64,000 nt of DNA from Pseudomonas fluorescens (GCF_902497875.1 NZ_CABVHY010000010.1:1-64000), one strand, 5' to 3'; positions 17,410 through 27,642 are shown, counted from the stretch's first letter. Notes: generated from the sequence alone by a model not told the origin. Made by a program: numbers and translations.

Positions 17410-19419
17410 ATGTCCCGACTCAATCCCCGGCAGCAAGAAGCCGTGAACTACGTCGGCGGCCCTCTTTTGGTGCTCGCCGGCGCTGGCTCCGGCAAGACCA
17501 GCGTGATCACCCGCAAAATCGCCCATCTGATCCAGAGCTGCGGCATCCGTGCGCAGTACATCGTCGCCATGACCTTTACCAACAAGGCCGCGCGGGAGAT
17601 GAAGGAGCGGGTCGGCACGTTGCTCAAGGGTGGCGAAGGCCGTGGCTTGACCGTGTGTACGTTCCACAATCTGGGGCTGAACATCATCCGCAAGGAGCAT
17701 GCGCGGCTGGGCTACAAGCCAGGTTTCTCGATTTTCGACGAGACCGACGTCAAATCCCTGATGACCGACATCATGCAGAAGGAATACGCGGGCGACGACG
17801 GCGTCGACGAGATCAAGAACATGATCGGCTCGTGGAAAAACGAACTGATCCTGCCGCCCGAAGCCCTGGAAACCGCGCGCAACCCGAAGGAACAGACCGC
17901 CGCCATTGTCTACACCCACTACCAGCGCACGCTCAAGGCGTTCAATGCGGTGGACTTCGACGACCTGATCCTGCTCCCGGTAAAGCTGTTCCAGGAACAC
18001 GACGACATCCTCGACAAGTGGCAGAACAAGGTCCGCTATTTGCTGGTGGACGAATACCAGGACACCAACGCCAGCCAGTATCTGCTGGTGAAGCTGCTGA
18101 TCGGCAAACGCAACCAGTTCACCGTGGTCGGCGACGATGACCAATCGATCTACGCCTGGCGCGGCGCCCGTCCGGAAAACCTGATGCTGCTCAAGGACGA
18201 CTATCCGTCTCTGAAAGTGGTGATGCTGGAGCAGAACTACCGCTCCACCAGCCGCATCCTACGCTGCGCCAACGTACTGATTTCGAACAATCCCCACGAG
18301 TTTGAAAAACAGCTGTGGAGCGAGATGGGGCACGGCGACGAGATTCGCGTGATCCGCTGCCGCAACGAAGACGCCGAGGCCGAGCGCGTGGCCGTCGAAC
18401 TGCTCACCCTGCATCTGCGCACCGATCGGCCCTACAGCGATTTTGCGATCCTTTATCGCGGTAACTACCAGGCCAAGCTGATCGAGCTGAAGCTGCAGCA
18501 CCACCAGATTCCCTATCGCCTGTCCGGCGGCAACAGCTTTTTCGGACGTCAGGAAGTCAAAGACCTGATGGCTTACTTCCGCCTCCTGGTCAATCCGGAC
18601 GACGACAACGCCTTCTTGCGGGTGATCAACGTCCCACGCCGGGAGATCGGTTCGACCACCCTGGAAAAGCTCGGCAACTACGCCACCGGGCGCAAAGTCT
18701 CGATGTATGCCGCCACCGAAGAAATTGGCCTCGGCGAGCATCTGGACAGCCGCTTCACCGATCGTTTGGCGCGTTTCAAACGCTTCATGGACCGCGTCCG
18801 TGAACAGTGTGCGGGCGAAGACCCGATCTCCGCCCTGCGCAGCATGGTCATGGACATCGACTACGAGAACTGGCTGCGCACCAACAGCTCCAGCGACAAA
18901 GCCGCGGATTACCGCATGGGCAACGTCTGGTTCCTGATCGAGGCGCTGAAGAACACCCTGGAAAAAGACGAAGATGGCGAGATGACCATCGAAGATGCCA
19001 TCGGCAAGCTGGTCTTGCGCGACATGCTCGAACGCCAGCAGGAAGAGGAAGACGGCGCCGAAGGTGTGCAGATGATGACCTTGCACGCCTCCAAGGGCCT
19101 GGAATTCCCCTACGTGTTCATCATGGGCATGGAGGAGGAAATTCTCCCCCATCGCTCCAGCATCGAAGCCGACACCATCGAAGAAGAACGCCGTCTGGCC
19201 TACGTCGGCATTACCCGCGCCCGTCAGACCCTGGCCTTCACTTTCGCTGCCAAGCGTAAGCAATACGGCGAGATCATTGACTGCGCGCCCAGCCGCTTCC
19301 TCGATGAGCTGCCGCCGGATGACCTGGCCTGGGAAGGCACCGACGATATCCCGACCGAAGTCAAAGCCGTTCGCGGTAACACTGCACTGGCGGATATACG
19401 CGCGATGTTAAAGCGCTAG
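17410..19419 (+). CDS. rep: ATP-dependent DNA helicase Rep
   Basis: A 669-residue superfamily 1A helicase of normal Rep length. Walker A is GAGSGKT (24-30), motif II is DEYQDTN, motif III has GDDDQSIYAWRGA, motif IV QNYRS, and motifs V-VI include TLHASKGLEF and YVGITRARQ. Rep moves 3'-5' and clears protein blocks ahead of the replisome. The ATG at 17410 gives the family start MSRLNPRQQEAV; the open frame extends upstream to 17212 but that part has no family resemblance. A TTAAAAT promoter-like hexamer lies about 35 bp upstream. Confidence 0.97.
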   Translation: MSRLNPRQQEAVNYVGGPLLVLAGAGSGKTSVITRKIAHLIQSCGIRAQYIVAMTFTNKAAREMKERVGTLLKGGEGRGLTVCTFHNLGLNIIRKEHARLGYKPGFSIFDETDVKSLMTDIMQKEYAGDDGVDEIKNMIGSWKNELILPPEALETARNPKEQTAAIVYTHYQRTLKAFNAVDFDDLILLPVKLFQEHDDILDKWQNKVRYLLVDEYQDTNASQYLLVKLLIGKRNQFTVVGDDDQSIYAWRGARPENLMLLKDDYPSLKVVMLEQNYRSTSRILRCANVLISNNPHEFEKQLWSEMGHGDEIRVIRCRNEDAEAERVAVELLTLHLRTDRPYSDFAILYRGNYQAKLIELKLQHHQIPYRLSGGNSFFGRQEVKDLMAYFRLLVNPDDDNAFLRVINVPRREIGSTTLEKLGNYATGRKVSMYAATEEIGLGEHLDSRFTDRLARFKRFMDRVREQCAGEDPISALRSMVMDIDYENWLRTNSSSDKAADYRMGNVWFLIEALKNTLEKDEDGEMTIEDAIGKLVLRDMLERQQEEEDGAEGVQMMTLHASKGLEFPYVFIMGMEEEILPHRSSIEADTIEEERRLAYVGITRARQTLAFTFAAKRKQYGEIIDCAPSRFLDELPPDDLAWEGTDDIPTEVKAVRGNTALADIRAMLKR

Positions 19420-19436
19420 AATTGACTACTTTTTAA

Positions 19437-20063
<627 letters not shown>

Positions 20064-20082
20064 TTGGAAGCACCAAAAATTA

Positions 20083-20176
20083 AATGTGGGAGCGAGCTTG
20101 CTCGCGATAGCGGTGTAACAGTCAACATAGATGTTGAATGTTATGGCCTCATCGCGAGCAAGCTCGCTCCCACATT
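20083..20176. repeat. REPIN, GTGGGAGCGAGCTTGCTCGC class
   Basis: AATGTGGGAGCGAGCTTGCT at the left and GCAAGCTCGCTCCCACATT at the right are near-perfect inverted arms around a spacer containing CGATAGCGG and ATCGCGA. It lies between two convergent genes. Confidence 0.92.
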
Positions 20177-20192
20177 GGATCGTCGTCGGTCG

Positions 20193-22115
20193 TTATGACA
20201 CGGTGGCCTTCAAACCCGCCAACAACAACCGCTGATACAGGTCCTCGCGCAGCCCTTCGGGTTTCGTCAGCTGCATCCGCTCCAGATGCACGGGAAACTC
20301 CGAAGGCTCCGGCGCATCCAGCGCCGCCTTGCCCAGTTCAAGAATCTCGGTGAGCTTGAACTTGCTCTTCAGCCAGTTGAGTGCCCGAAGTAAATCTCGC
20401 TCTTCAGGGCTGAAATCACTCCCCAGCGGATACTCCGGAAACAGCTGCGGATGCCGTGCTTGAATCGCCTGCAAGCGCTGTGGGTTGTTGTCGGCGAAGC
20501 GCGGATCGAGGCGGAAATCCTTGGGCAATTTGCCGACTTTCTGCGCCTGCTCGATCAACCCCTGCTGGAAACGTGAGTCGCTGATATTGAGCAGCGCTTC
20601 GATCACCACCGCATCGGTTTTGCCACGCAGGTCGGCGATGCCATATTCCGTCACCACGATATCGCGCAGGTGCCGCGGGATCGTGCAATGGCCGTACTCC
20701 CAGACAATGTTCGAACTCACCTCCCCACCCGATTCACGCCAACTGCGAAGGATCAGAATCGAACGCGCGCCCTCCAGCGCATGGCCCTGGACGACAAAGT
20801 TGTATTGCCCGCCGACACCGCTGATTACCCGTCCGTCTTCCAGTTGGTCCGCCACCCCGGCCCCCAGCAGAGTCATGGTGAAGGCGCTGTTGATGAAGCG
20901 CGCATCGCGCCGCTGCAAACGCTTGAGCTGCTCGTTGCCGTACAGTTCATTGATGTAGCTGATGGCGGTCATGTTGAATTCGGCCAGTTTGCTCGACGGC
21001 AGTTCGCGCAAGCGCTGATAGAAACTGCGCGGGCCGAGGAAGAACCCGCCATGCACCGATATGCCGCCAGACTGCATCGCCTCATCCAGCGCTCCGGCGT
21101 TCGCCTGCTCTTGCAGCGCGACATCAGGGTAGACCTTGCGCCGGACGATTCCAGCATCGGCCAGAACCAGCAACCCGTTGACGAACATTTCGCTGCAACC
21201 GTAGAGCCCTTCAGCGAAGGGCTCTACGCCGCCTTCACGTTCGATCAGGCGCTGCCATTGAGTGAGATCGATATCCGCCAGCAGCGCACGATAGCCCTCG
21301 TTATCCGCCTGCCGCGCCAACAGTGCGGCGGTCAGTGCATCGCCCATTGAGCCGATGCCGATCTGCAAGGTGCCGCCATCGCGCACCAGCGTACTGGCAT
21401 GCAGACCGATGAAATGGTCCTGCAGGCCCACCGGCATATTCGGCGTGGAAAACAGCGTGGTATGGTCCTCCTCATCAATCAGCAGATCGAAAGCGTCACT
21501 GCCGATTTCTGCATGGCCTGGCATATAGGGCAGGTCATGGTGAACCTGGCCGAGCAGCAGAATGGTCTCTCCCGCTGCGCGGCGCTTGGCGATCATCGGC
21601 AGCAAATCGAGTGTGATGTCCGGGTTGCAGCTCAAACTCAGACGATCGGCCTGCAATGGATCACGCGCGACCAGTTGCGCAACCAGGTTCAAGCCAGCGG
21701 CGTTGATGTCCCGGGCGGCATGGCTGTAGTTACTGCTGACATAGTCCTGCTGAGCGACTGCACTGTTGAGCAGACTGCCCGGCTGCAGGAAAAACTGTTC
21801 GACCCGGATATTGGCTGGCAGGCTATTGCGGTGTAGATCGGCGAGGAAGTCCAACTCGGGATAATCGCCGAATACCCGCTCGATAAAAGGTTCGAGAAAG
21901 CGCCGTTGCAAGCCATCGCCCAGCGCTGGACGGCCGAGACTCAAGGCGGTGTAGATCGTCAGGTGCCGCTCGGGCAACTGCGCAATGCGTCGGTATAGCG
22001 CGTTAACAAAAGCATTGGGTTTACCCAGCCCGAGTGGCAAGCCCATATGGATATGCGCCGGCAAACGCGCGAGCACGTCATCGACGGCATGCTCGATTGA
22101 ACAGGACTGCACCAT
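20193..22115 (-). CDS. Acetyl-CoA hydrolase/transferase family protein
   Basis: A 640-residue protein with CoA-transferase family I features. The N-terminal half has HMGLPLGLGKPNAF and LSLGRP, the C-terminal half has FMNPLVLG-like FINSAFTMTLLGA, GGQYNFV and the strongly conserved VVTEYGIADLRGKT near the end. Homologues of about 430-500 residues swap CoA between acyl groups; this longer form, with a C-terminal extension of roughly 100 residues, occurs in pseudomonads and has no assigned substrate that I know. Single gene, convergent with xpt. Confidence 0.82.
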   Translation of the reverse strand: MVQSCSIEHAVDDVLARLPAHIHMGLPLGLGKPNAFVNALYRRIAQLPERHLTIYTALSLGRPALGDGLQRRFLEPFIERVFGDYPELDFLADLHRNSLPANIRVEQFFLQPGSLLNSAVAQQDYVSSNYSHAARDINAAGLNLVAQLVARDPLQADRLSLSCNPDITLDLLPMIAKRRAAGETILLLGQVHHDLPYMPGHAEIGSDAFDLLIDEEDHTTLFSTPNMPVGLQDHFIGLHASTLVRDGGTLQIGIGSMGDALTAALLARQADNEGYRALLADIDLTQWQRLIEREGGVEPFAEGLYGCSEMFVNGLLVLADAGIVRRKVYPDVALQEQANAGALDEAMQSGGISVHGGFFLGPRSFYQRLRELPSSKLAEFNMTAISYINELYGNEQLKRLQRRDARFINSAFTMTLLGAGVADQLEDGRVISGVGGQYNFVVQGHALEGARSILILRSWRESGGEVSSNIVWEYGHCTIPRHLRDIVVTEYGIADLRGKTDAVVIEALLNISDSRFQQGLIEQAQKVGKLPKDFRLDPRFADNNPQRLQAIQARHPQLFPEYPLGSDFSPEERDLLRALNWLKSKFKLTEILELGKAALDAPEPSEFPVHLERMQLTKPEGLREDLYQRLLLAGLKATVS

Positions 22116-22207
22116 CTGACTCTCCCTGGCCTTCCTGGAATTGAGGTTAGCCCGAGCTTGCCGGGTCTTGCCTGCAAAGAACAGTCTCTGGACCCAATCC
22201 CGGACAC

Positions 22208-22234
22208 AAAAAAGCCGCTCGTGAGCGGCTTTTT
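22208..22234. terminator. Rho-independent terminator downstream of cytochrome c5 gene
   Basis: AAAAAAGCCGCTC and GAGCGGCTTTTT form a stem with a GT loop next to the cytochrome gene stop. It is A/T flanked on both sides and can work in both directions. Confidence 0.85.
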
Positions 22235-22251
22235 CCAGAAGATCCAGCTTA

Positions 22252-22677
22252 TTACAAGCCAGACATCTCCTTGATTGCGGCCTTCAAGTCGTCATCCGAG
22301 CAATCTGCGCAGGTGCCTTTTGGCGGCATCGCGTTCACGCCGGTAATGGCTTTGGCGAGGATCCCGTCGAGGCCGCCCTGGTGGTCGGCACGTTCTTTCC
22401 AGGCGGCTTTGTCACCGATTTTCGGCGCGCCCAACAGGCCGGTGCCATGGCAAGCATTGCAATGCTTGGCAATCACGTCTTTCGGCGTTTTCGCACCACC
22501 AGCGCCGCCAGCCGAAGCCGCGACTTCCATCCCCTTGCACTCCTTACCTTGTACACAGACCTGGCCGACGGGTTCAAGTCGCTTGGAAATATCGTCAGTA
22601 GTCGCAGCTTGAGCGCTGACTGCCCAAAGGGCCAATACGGTTGCTGGTACAGCCAGCATTTTCATAATTAGGTTCAC
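22252..22677 (-). CDS. cycB: Cytochrome c5 (CycB-like)
   Basis: A 141-residue periplasmic monoheme cytochrome. A signal peptide ends near VSAQAATTDD; the heme site is CNACH at residues 73-77, the Met ligand lies in NAMPPKGTC, and two further cysteines (CADC) match the cytochrome c5 disulfide. It shuttles electrons between respiratory complexes. Translation most likely starts at GTG 22677, since GAGGG sits 7 bp before it; an ATG four codons later is the alternative. Confidence 0.92.
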   Translation of the reverse strand: MNLIMKMLAVPATVLALWAVSAQAATTDDISKRLEPVGQVCVQGKECKGMEVAASAGGAGGAKTPKDVIAKHCNACHGTGLLGAPKIGDKAAWKERADHQGGLDGILAKAITGVNAMPPKGTCADCSDDDLKAAIKEMSGL

Positions 22678-22846
22678 GCGTACACCCTCAATGGTGGCTA
22701 GTCACGCCCACGGCCACGGTTCGCAGGCGGGCGCAAGTATAACGGTTAGCCGGCCACACTGAAACAACCCTAAAGTCGAAGGGGTATTAGTAGTGGCAGG
22801 AAAGTAACCAGGGCGCCTCCGCAAACCTTGCTGGACGCCTCTTCTG

Positions 22847-23395
22847 TCAGAAATTCGCTGGTGTAGCTGCGCTGATTAGTCGCGCCGGCGCATCGAACGG
22901 ATTACGGAAACGGTGCGGTTTGGTGCTTTCAAAGTAGTAACTATCACCGGCTTCGAGCACAAAGGTCTCGAGCCCGACCACCAATTCCAGTCGCCCTTCC
23001 AGGAGAATCCCGGTTTCCTCGCCCTCATGGGTGAGCATTTCGCCACCGGTATCGGCGCCTGGAGGATAAATTTCGTTGAGAAACGCAATCGCCCGGCTCG
23101 GATGTGCCCTGCCGACCAGCTTCATGGTCACTGCACCATCGGAAATATCGATCAGTTCGTGGGCTTTGTAGACGATCTGAGTCGGTTTTTCCTGGAGGAT
23201 TTCTTCGGAAAAGAATTCCACCATGGACATGGGGATACCGCCAAGAACCTTCCTCAGCGAACTGATCGAGGGGCTGACGCTGTTTTTCTCGATCATCGAA
23301 ATGGTGCTGTTGGTGACGCCCGCACGCTTGGCGAGTTCACGCTGGGAAAGACCTTTCAGTTTACGGATGGATTGCAGTCGTTCACCGACGTCCAA
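22847..23395 (-). CDS. pauR: XRE-cupin regulator, PauR/PuuR-like
   Basis: A 182-residue regulator with an N-terminal XRE helix-turn-helix (LSQRELAKRAGVTNSTISMIE, about residues 18-38) and a C-terminal cupin domain (about 108-178) for ligand binding. This is the layout of PuuR and of PauR (PA5301), which represses gamma-glutamyl-polyamine catabolic genes in P. aeruginosa; the assignment rests on that and on its place beside dadX. Translation appears to start at TTG 23395, with GGGAGG 8 bp upstream; the ATG closer to that site is out of frame. The likely targets puuB- and kauB-like genes are 4-12 kb away. Confidence 0.82.
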   Translation of the reverse strand: MDVGERLQSIRKLKGLSQRELAKRAGVTNSTISMIEKNSVSPSISSLRKVLGGIPMSMVEFFSEEILQEKPTQIVYKAHELIDISDGAVTMKLVGRAHPSRAIAFLNEIYPPGADTGGEMLTHEGEETGILLEGRLELVVGLETFVLEAGDSYYFESTKPHRFRNPFDAPARLISAATPANF

Positions 23396-23523
23396 TGCAT
23401 TAGCCTCCCAGGATTCAGGTTGTACGGATATTGAACGTTATCATGGCGACAGCGTTCAGTATTTACAACACTTCGGGTTGAATCCTGTTCGGCGAGGCGA
23501 CTTTCGGTACGCTCCGCTAGCCA

Positions 23524-24600
23524 TCAGCTCCCGGAATAGAGCAGTGGCACTCGGCGCAGGTTGCAGAAAATCTGATAAGGAATGGTCTCGGCGGCCATCG
23601 CTACGTCACTGGCGAGGATGTTTTTACCCCATAACTCGACCGTAGAACCGAGGCCCGCCTGGGGTACATCGGTCAGATCAACGCACAGCATGTCCATCGA
23701 TACCCGGCCGAGCAGCTGACTGCGTTGACCCGCGACCAACACGGGTGTGCCAGTAGGGGCCTGGCGCGGATAGCCATCGGCATAGCCCATGGCAACCACA
23801 CCGATGCGCATCGGTTTCTGGGTGATGAATTTCGCGCCGTAGCCCACTGGCTCGCCGGCCGGCAGTTCACGTACGCAGATCACTTTCGATTCCAGGGTCA
23901 TCACTGGCTGCAGACGCGCAGCCAGCGGGTTGGCTTCTTCGAACGGGGTCGCACCGTAAAGCATGATGCCGGGCCGCACCCAGTCACTGGGAATGTTCGG
24001 CCAACCGAGAACGGCTGGCGAGTTGCGCAGGCTGACCTGAGCCGACAAGCCCTGACGAGCCGCCTCGAATACCGCGACTTGCTCGGCACTGCGGGTGCAA
24101 TGGAGCTCATCGGCGCGGGCGAAGTGACTCATCAAGACGATCTTCGCCACTTTGCCGCTGGCCAGCAGGCGTTGATAGGCCGCCTGGTAATCCGCCGGAT
24201 GCAAACCGACGCGGTGCATGCCCGAATCAAGCTTGAGCCAGACGGTCAGTGGTTTGGCCAGTGCGGCTTTCTCGATCGCCTCGAGCTGCCATAACGAGTG
24301 CACCACACACCAGAAATCATGCTCGATGATCAATGCCAGCTCATCGGCTTCGAAAAAGCCTTCGAGCAGCAGCACCGGCGCACGAATGCCGGCGGCGCGC
24401 AGCTCCAGCGCTTCTTCGATGCAGGCGACAGCAAAACCGTCCGCCTCGGCTTCCAGGGCCTGGGCGCAACGCACCGCGCCATGGCCGTAGGCATCGGCCT
24501 TGATCACGGCGAGAGCCTTGGCTCCCCCCGACACTTCGCGGGCCAATTGATAGTTGTGACGCAGGGCTTGAAGATCGATCAGGGCACGGGCTGGACGCAT
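23524..24600 (-). CDS. dadX: Catabolic alanine racemase
   Basis: A 358-residue fold-type III PLP racemase. Lys34 in KADAYGHG is the PLP lysine and the second catalytic base, a tyrosine, lies in the [19 protein letters not shown] region. DadX converts L-alanine to the D form that DadA oxidises. It is the third gene of dadA-ridA-dadX on the minus strand, but a strong terminator-like hairpin stands between ridA and this gene and its ribosome-binding site is weak. Confidence 0.95.
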   Translation of the reverse strand: MRPARALIDLQALRHNYQLAREVSGGAKALAVIKADAYGHGAVRCAQALEAEADGFAVACIEEALELRAAGIRAPVLLLEGFFEADELALIIEHDFWCVVHSLWQLEAIEKAALAKPLTVWLKLDSGMHRVGLHPADYQAAYQRLLASGKVAKIVLMSHFARADELHCTRSAEQVAVFEAARQGLSAQVSLRNSPAVLGWPNIPSDWVRPGIMLYGATPFEEANPLAARLQPVMTLESKVICVRELPAGEPVGYGAKFITQKPMRIGVVAMGYADGYPRQAPTGTPVLVAGQRSQLLGRVSMDMLCVDLTDVPQAGLGSTVELWGKNILASDVAMAAETIPYQIFCNLRRVPLLYSGS

Positions 24601-24628
24601 GGCGGCGGACTTCTAGGCGGTCATGAGG

Positions 24629-24674
24629 AAAAAAACCGGCGCTGGCTGACGGCGTAAACCGCCAACAGCGCCGG
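24629..24674 (-). terminator. Intra-operon terminator or attenuator between ridA and dadX
   Basis: On the minus strand CCGGCGCTG and CAGCGCCGG form a 9-bp stem enclosing an inner GGCGG/CCGCC-like stem, followed directly by seven T residues. The dadX start is 28 bp downstream. It has all the features of a rho-independent terminator, yet dadX belongs to the same operon in this genus. Confidence 0.75.
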
Positions 24675-24699
24675 GAGAGGGACCTTTCTTGCTTAAGGC

Positions 24700-25053
24700 T
24701 TAAGGCAGAGCAGCCACAACCGACAGCTCGACCAGAATTTCCGGCTCGCAGAGTTTCGACTCGACGGTTGCGCGTGCAGGTGCCACACCCTTGGGCAGCC
24801 ACGCGTCCCACACGCTGTTCATGCCGACGAAATCAGCATCAATGTCTTTCATGTAGATCGTCACCGACAACAAACGGCTCTTGTCGGTACCCGCCAGATC
24901 CAGCAAACGCTCAATGTTGGCCAGGGTTTCACGGGTCTGCTGTTCAATCCCGGCGTTCATATCGTCGCCGACTTGCCCTGCCAGATAAACGGTACCGTTA
25001 TGAACAACGATCTGGCTCATGCGCTCATTGGTGAGCTGGCGCTGGACTGACAT
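24700..25053 (-). CDS. RidA family enamine/imine deaminase of the dad operon
   Basis: A 117-residue RidA (YjgF/YER057c) subfamily protein. It has the family pocket features YLAGQVGDD and, near the end, the conserved arginine in [10 protein letters not shown] and the acidic CEPEILVEL. RidA proteins hydrolyse reactive 2-imino acids to keto acids. DadA makes 2-iminopropionate from D-alanine, so clearance of that product is the likely job here. The start overlaps the last 29 bp of dadA, which points to coupled translation. Confidence 0.9.
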   Translation of the reverse strand: MSVQRQLTNERMSQIVVHNGTVYLAGQVGDDMNAGIEQQTRETLANIERLLDLAGTDKSRLLSVTIYMKDIDADFVGMNSVWDAWLPKGVAPARATVESKLCEPEILVELSVVAALP

Positions 25054-26329
25054 GTTTAGCTGACTCCTTGGGACTATTACCGTAACGAGAAATATCGAGG
25101 CCTTCGGCGCTGATCTGTGGCGATTTCTTCGCCATCAGGTCAGCCAGCAGGCGACCAGAGCCGCAGGCCATGGTCCAGCCGAGCGTGCCGTGGCCGGTGT
25201 TCAAGAACAGATTGCGGAACGGTGTGGCACCCACTATCGGAGTGCCATCCGGGGTGGTCGGGCGCAGGCCGGTCCAGAAACTGGCCTGGGACAGATCACC
25301 GCCCTGAGGATAAAGGTCGTTGACGATCATCTCCAGGGTTTCGCGCCGACGTGGATTGAGCGACAGGTCAAAACCGGCGATTTCAGCCATGCCACCGACA
25401 CGAATGCGGTTGTCGAAACGGGTGATCGCAACCTTGAAGGTCTCGTCAAGGATCGTCGAAGTCGGGGCCATTGCCGGGTTGGTGATCGGCACAGTCAGCG
25501 AGTAACCCTTGAGCGGGTACACCGGTGCCTTGATACCCAGCGGCTTGAGCAACTGCGGCGAATAGCTTCCGAGGGCCATCACGTAGCGGTCAGCGGTTTC
25601 CAGCTTGCCGTCGATCCACACACCATTGACGCGCTCACCGGCGTAGTCGAGACGCTGAATATCCTGACCGAAACGGAATTCCACACCCAGCTTCACGGCC
25701 ATTTCTGCAAGCTTCGAAGTGAACATCTGGCAGTCGCCGGTCTGATCGTTCGGCAGGCGCAAGGCACCGGCTAGAATATCGGTGACACTCGCCAGCGCTG
25801 GTTCGACGCGGGCAATGCCGGCGCGGTCGAGCAGCTCGAACGGTACGCCGGACTCTTTGAGCACGGCGATGTCTTTCGCCGCACCGTCGAGTTGCGCTTG
25901 AGTGCGGAACAACTGGGTAGTACCCAGGCTGCGGCCTTCATAGGCAATGCCGGTTTCGGCACGCAGTTCGTCGAGGCAGTCGCGGCTGTATTCGGACAGG
26001 CGGACCATGCGCTCCTTGTTCACTGCGTAACGGCTGGCGGTGCAGTTGCGCAGCATCTGCGCCATCCACAGGTATTGGTCGATATCGGCGGTAGCCTTGA
26101 TTGCCAGCGGCGCGTGGCGCTGCAACAGCCACTTGATGGCCTTGAGCGGCACACCCGGCGCGGCCCACGGCGAGGCATAGCCTGGGGAGACCTGCCCGGC
26201 GTTGGCAAAACTGGTTTCCATGGCAGCGGCCGGTTGGCGATCAACCACAACCACTTCGAACCCGGCCCGAGCCAGATAGTAGGCACTGGCGGTACCGATG
26301 ACGCCGCTACCCAAGACCAGAACGCGCAT
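25025..26329 (-). CDS. dadA: D-amino acid dehydrogenase small subunit
   Basis: A 434-residue FAD-dependent, membrane-associated dehydrogenase that oxidises D-alanine and other D-amino acids, passing electrons to the respiratory chain. The N-terminus is the dinucleotide-binding [15 protein letters not shown] (GxGxxG) fold, and the C-terminus carries [17 protein letters not shown], the DAO-family signature. The ATG at 26329 with GAGGG nine bases upstream gives the family start MRVLVLGSG. It leads dadA-ridA-dadX and is divergent from lrp, whose product activates it in other pseudomonads. Confidence 0.96.
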   Translation of the reverse strand: MRVLVLGSGVIGTASAYYLARAGFEVVVVDRQPAAAMETSFANAGQVSPGYASPWAAPGVPLKAIKWLLQRHAPLAIKATADIDQYLWMAQMLRNCTASRYAVNKERMVRLSEYSRDCLDELRAETGIAYEGRSLGTTQLFRTQAQLDGAAKDIAVLKESGVPFELLDRAGIARVEPALASVTDILAGALRLPNDQTGDCQMFTSKLAEMAVKLGVEFRFGQDIQRLDYAGERVNGVWIDGKLETADRYVMALGSYSPQLLKPLGIKAPVYPLKGYSLTVPITNPAMAPTSTILDETFKVAITRFDNRIRVGGMAEIAGFDLSLNPRRRETLEMIVNDLYPQGGDLSQASFWTGLRPTTPDGTPIVGATPFRNLFLNTGHGTLGWTMACGSGRLLADLMAKKSPQISAEGLDISRYGNSPKESAKHVSPAPAHQ

Positions 26330-26441
26330 TTTCATATCCCTCATCGCGGCTTACCGCTGACGTTTGTTGTATTCAGCATTGATGCGGGCAGTGTAAAAAA
26401 CATTAGCCAGTGCTTTTCACTATATAAGTGCCTATATTTGG

Positions 26442-26453
26442 CGAGAATTCTCG
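26442..26453. promoter_or_regulatory. 12-bp palindrome in the dadA-lrp gap
   Basis: CGAGAATTCTCG is a perfect palindrome with an AATT core, in the 156-bp gap between the divergent dadA and lrp genes and close to AT-rich promoter-like sequence (CACTTATATAGTG on the minus strand). Lrp sites share an AT-rich symmetric core, so an Lrp/DadR operator is a fair guess. Confidence 0.4.
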
Positions 26454-26485
26454 GTAAAAACGCTTTTCACGGAGGCGCATCCCCT

Positions 26486-26974
26486 ATGCGTACTAACACC
26501 CAGACCAAACGTGAGCTGGACAAGATCGACCGGAATATCCTGCGCATCCTGCAGGCGGACGGGCGTATTTCCTTCACCGAACTGGGGGAAAAGGTCGGCC
26601 TGTCGACTACGCCCTGTACCGAGCGGGTACGGCGCCTGGAGCGCGAAGGGATCATCATGGGCTACAACGCCCGGCTCAACCCCCAGCACCTGAAGGCCAA
26701 CCTGCTGGTGTTCGTCGAGATCAGCCTCGACTACAAGTCCGGCGATACCTTCGAGGAATTCCGCCGCGCCGTGCTGAAACTGCCCCATGTGCTGGAGTGC
26801 CACTTGGTGTCCGGGGACTTCGATTATCTGGTCAAAGCGCGGATTTCCGAGATGGCCTCATACCGCAAGCTCTTGGGCGACATCCTGCTCAAACTGCCCC
26901 ATGTGCGGGAGTCCAAGAGCTATATCGTGATGGAAGAGGTGAAGGAGAGCCTGAATCTGCCGATTCCGGATTGA
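26486..26974 (+). CDS. lrp: Leucine-responsive regulator Lrp (DadR)
   Basis: A 162-residue Lrp/AsnC regulator. The HTH at about residues 25-50 reads ISFTELGEKVGLSTTPCTERVRRLE, followed by the RAM ligand-binding domain ending in KSYIVMEEVKESL. In P. aeruginosa the equivalent DadR binds upstream of dadA and activates the dad operon in response to L-alanine. The ATG at 26486 is preceded by GGAGG. Confidence 0.93.
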   Translation: MRTNTQTKRELDKIDRNILRILQADGRISFTELGEKVGLSTTPCTERVRRLEREGIIMGYNARLNPQHLKANLLVFVEISLDYKSGDTFEEFRRAVLKLPHVLECHLVSGDFDYLVKARISEMASYRKLLGDILLKLPHVRESKSYIVMEEVKESLNLPIPD

Positions 26975-27010
26975 AGGATTGCCTGGAGATAGTGGTCGCT
27001 TGTGCGGGCG

Positions 27011-27107
27011 CTATCGCGAGCAAGCTCGCTCCCACATCTGGATCAATGTCGTACACAAATCCGTGCCCACTGAAGATCCAAGGTGGGTGCGAGCCTGCTC
27101 GCGATGG
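27011..27107. repeat. REPIN, GCGAGCAAGCTCGC class
   Basis: ATCGCGAGCAAGCTCGCTCCCAC at left and GTGGGTGCGAGCCTGCTCGCGAT at right, in opposite orientation, with a 40-bp spacer. It separates lrp from the convergent YkgJ-type gene. Confidence 0.88.
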
Positions 27108-27140
27108 GGACGACTCGGTAGACCAGATTCCACACAGCCT

Positions 27141-27494
27141 CTAGACCAACACCTGCCGCGTACTGGCCATGTACTCATGAATCTGCTTTTCGACCCGCGG
27201 ATGAATCATCTCCACCGGGCGACGGCCATTGGGGCATGGCAAGGTCGGCGTGGTGCCGAACAGCCGGCAGATCAGCGGCCGCTCGTCGTACACCGTACAG
27301 CCGTTCGGCCCCAGGTGGACGCAGTCCAACTCATCCATTGCCGCCTCTTGCTCGGCAGCCGTCTTGCGTGGCAAGCGGGACATTTCTTCCGGCGAAGTAG
27401 TCACCGGACCACAGCAGTCATGGCAACCTGGTACGCACTCGAATGAGGGAATCTGCTGCCGCAGCATACGGATTTTCTGGCTGTTGCAGCTCAT
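27141..27494 (-). CDS. YkgJ family cysteine-cluster protein
   Basis: A 117-residue protein with the YkgJ zinc/iron-chelating cysteine cluster: VPGCHDCCGPV near the N-terminus, CVHLGPNGCTVYDERPLICRLFG in the middle and a last cysteine in TLPCPNG. YkgJ proteins are thought to bind a metal or Fe-S cluster, and no reaction is established. The ATG at 27494 (MSCNSQKIR) is chosen over a start 17 codons upstream because homologues begin there; the ribosome-binding site for either is weak. Confidence 0.85.
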   Translation of the reverse strand: MSCNSQKIRMLRQQIPSFECVPGCHDCCGPVTTSPEEMSRLPRKTAAEQEAAMDELDCVHLGPNGCTVYDERPLICRLFGTTPTLPCPNGRRPVEMIHPRVEKQIHEYMASTRQVLV

Positions 27495-27642
27495 CGAAGC
27501 GATTTCCGGAAAGTGGATGGACCAGGATTTTGCCTTAAAAGCCACATTCCAGACAGCGCTGGCCGACCAGTGTTGCCGAGACTGAAAGTTGGGGCTTATG
27601 CTCCGTAAAGTTTTTCAAACACAATAAATCAGGATTACGCAC

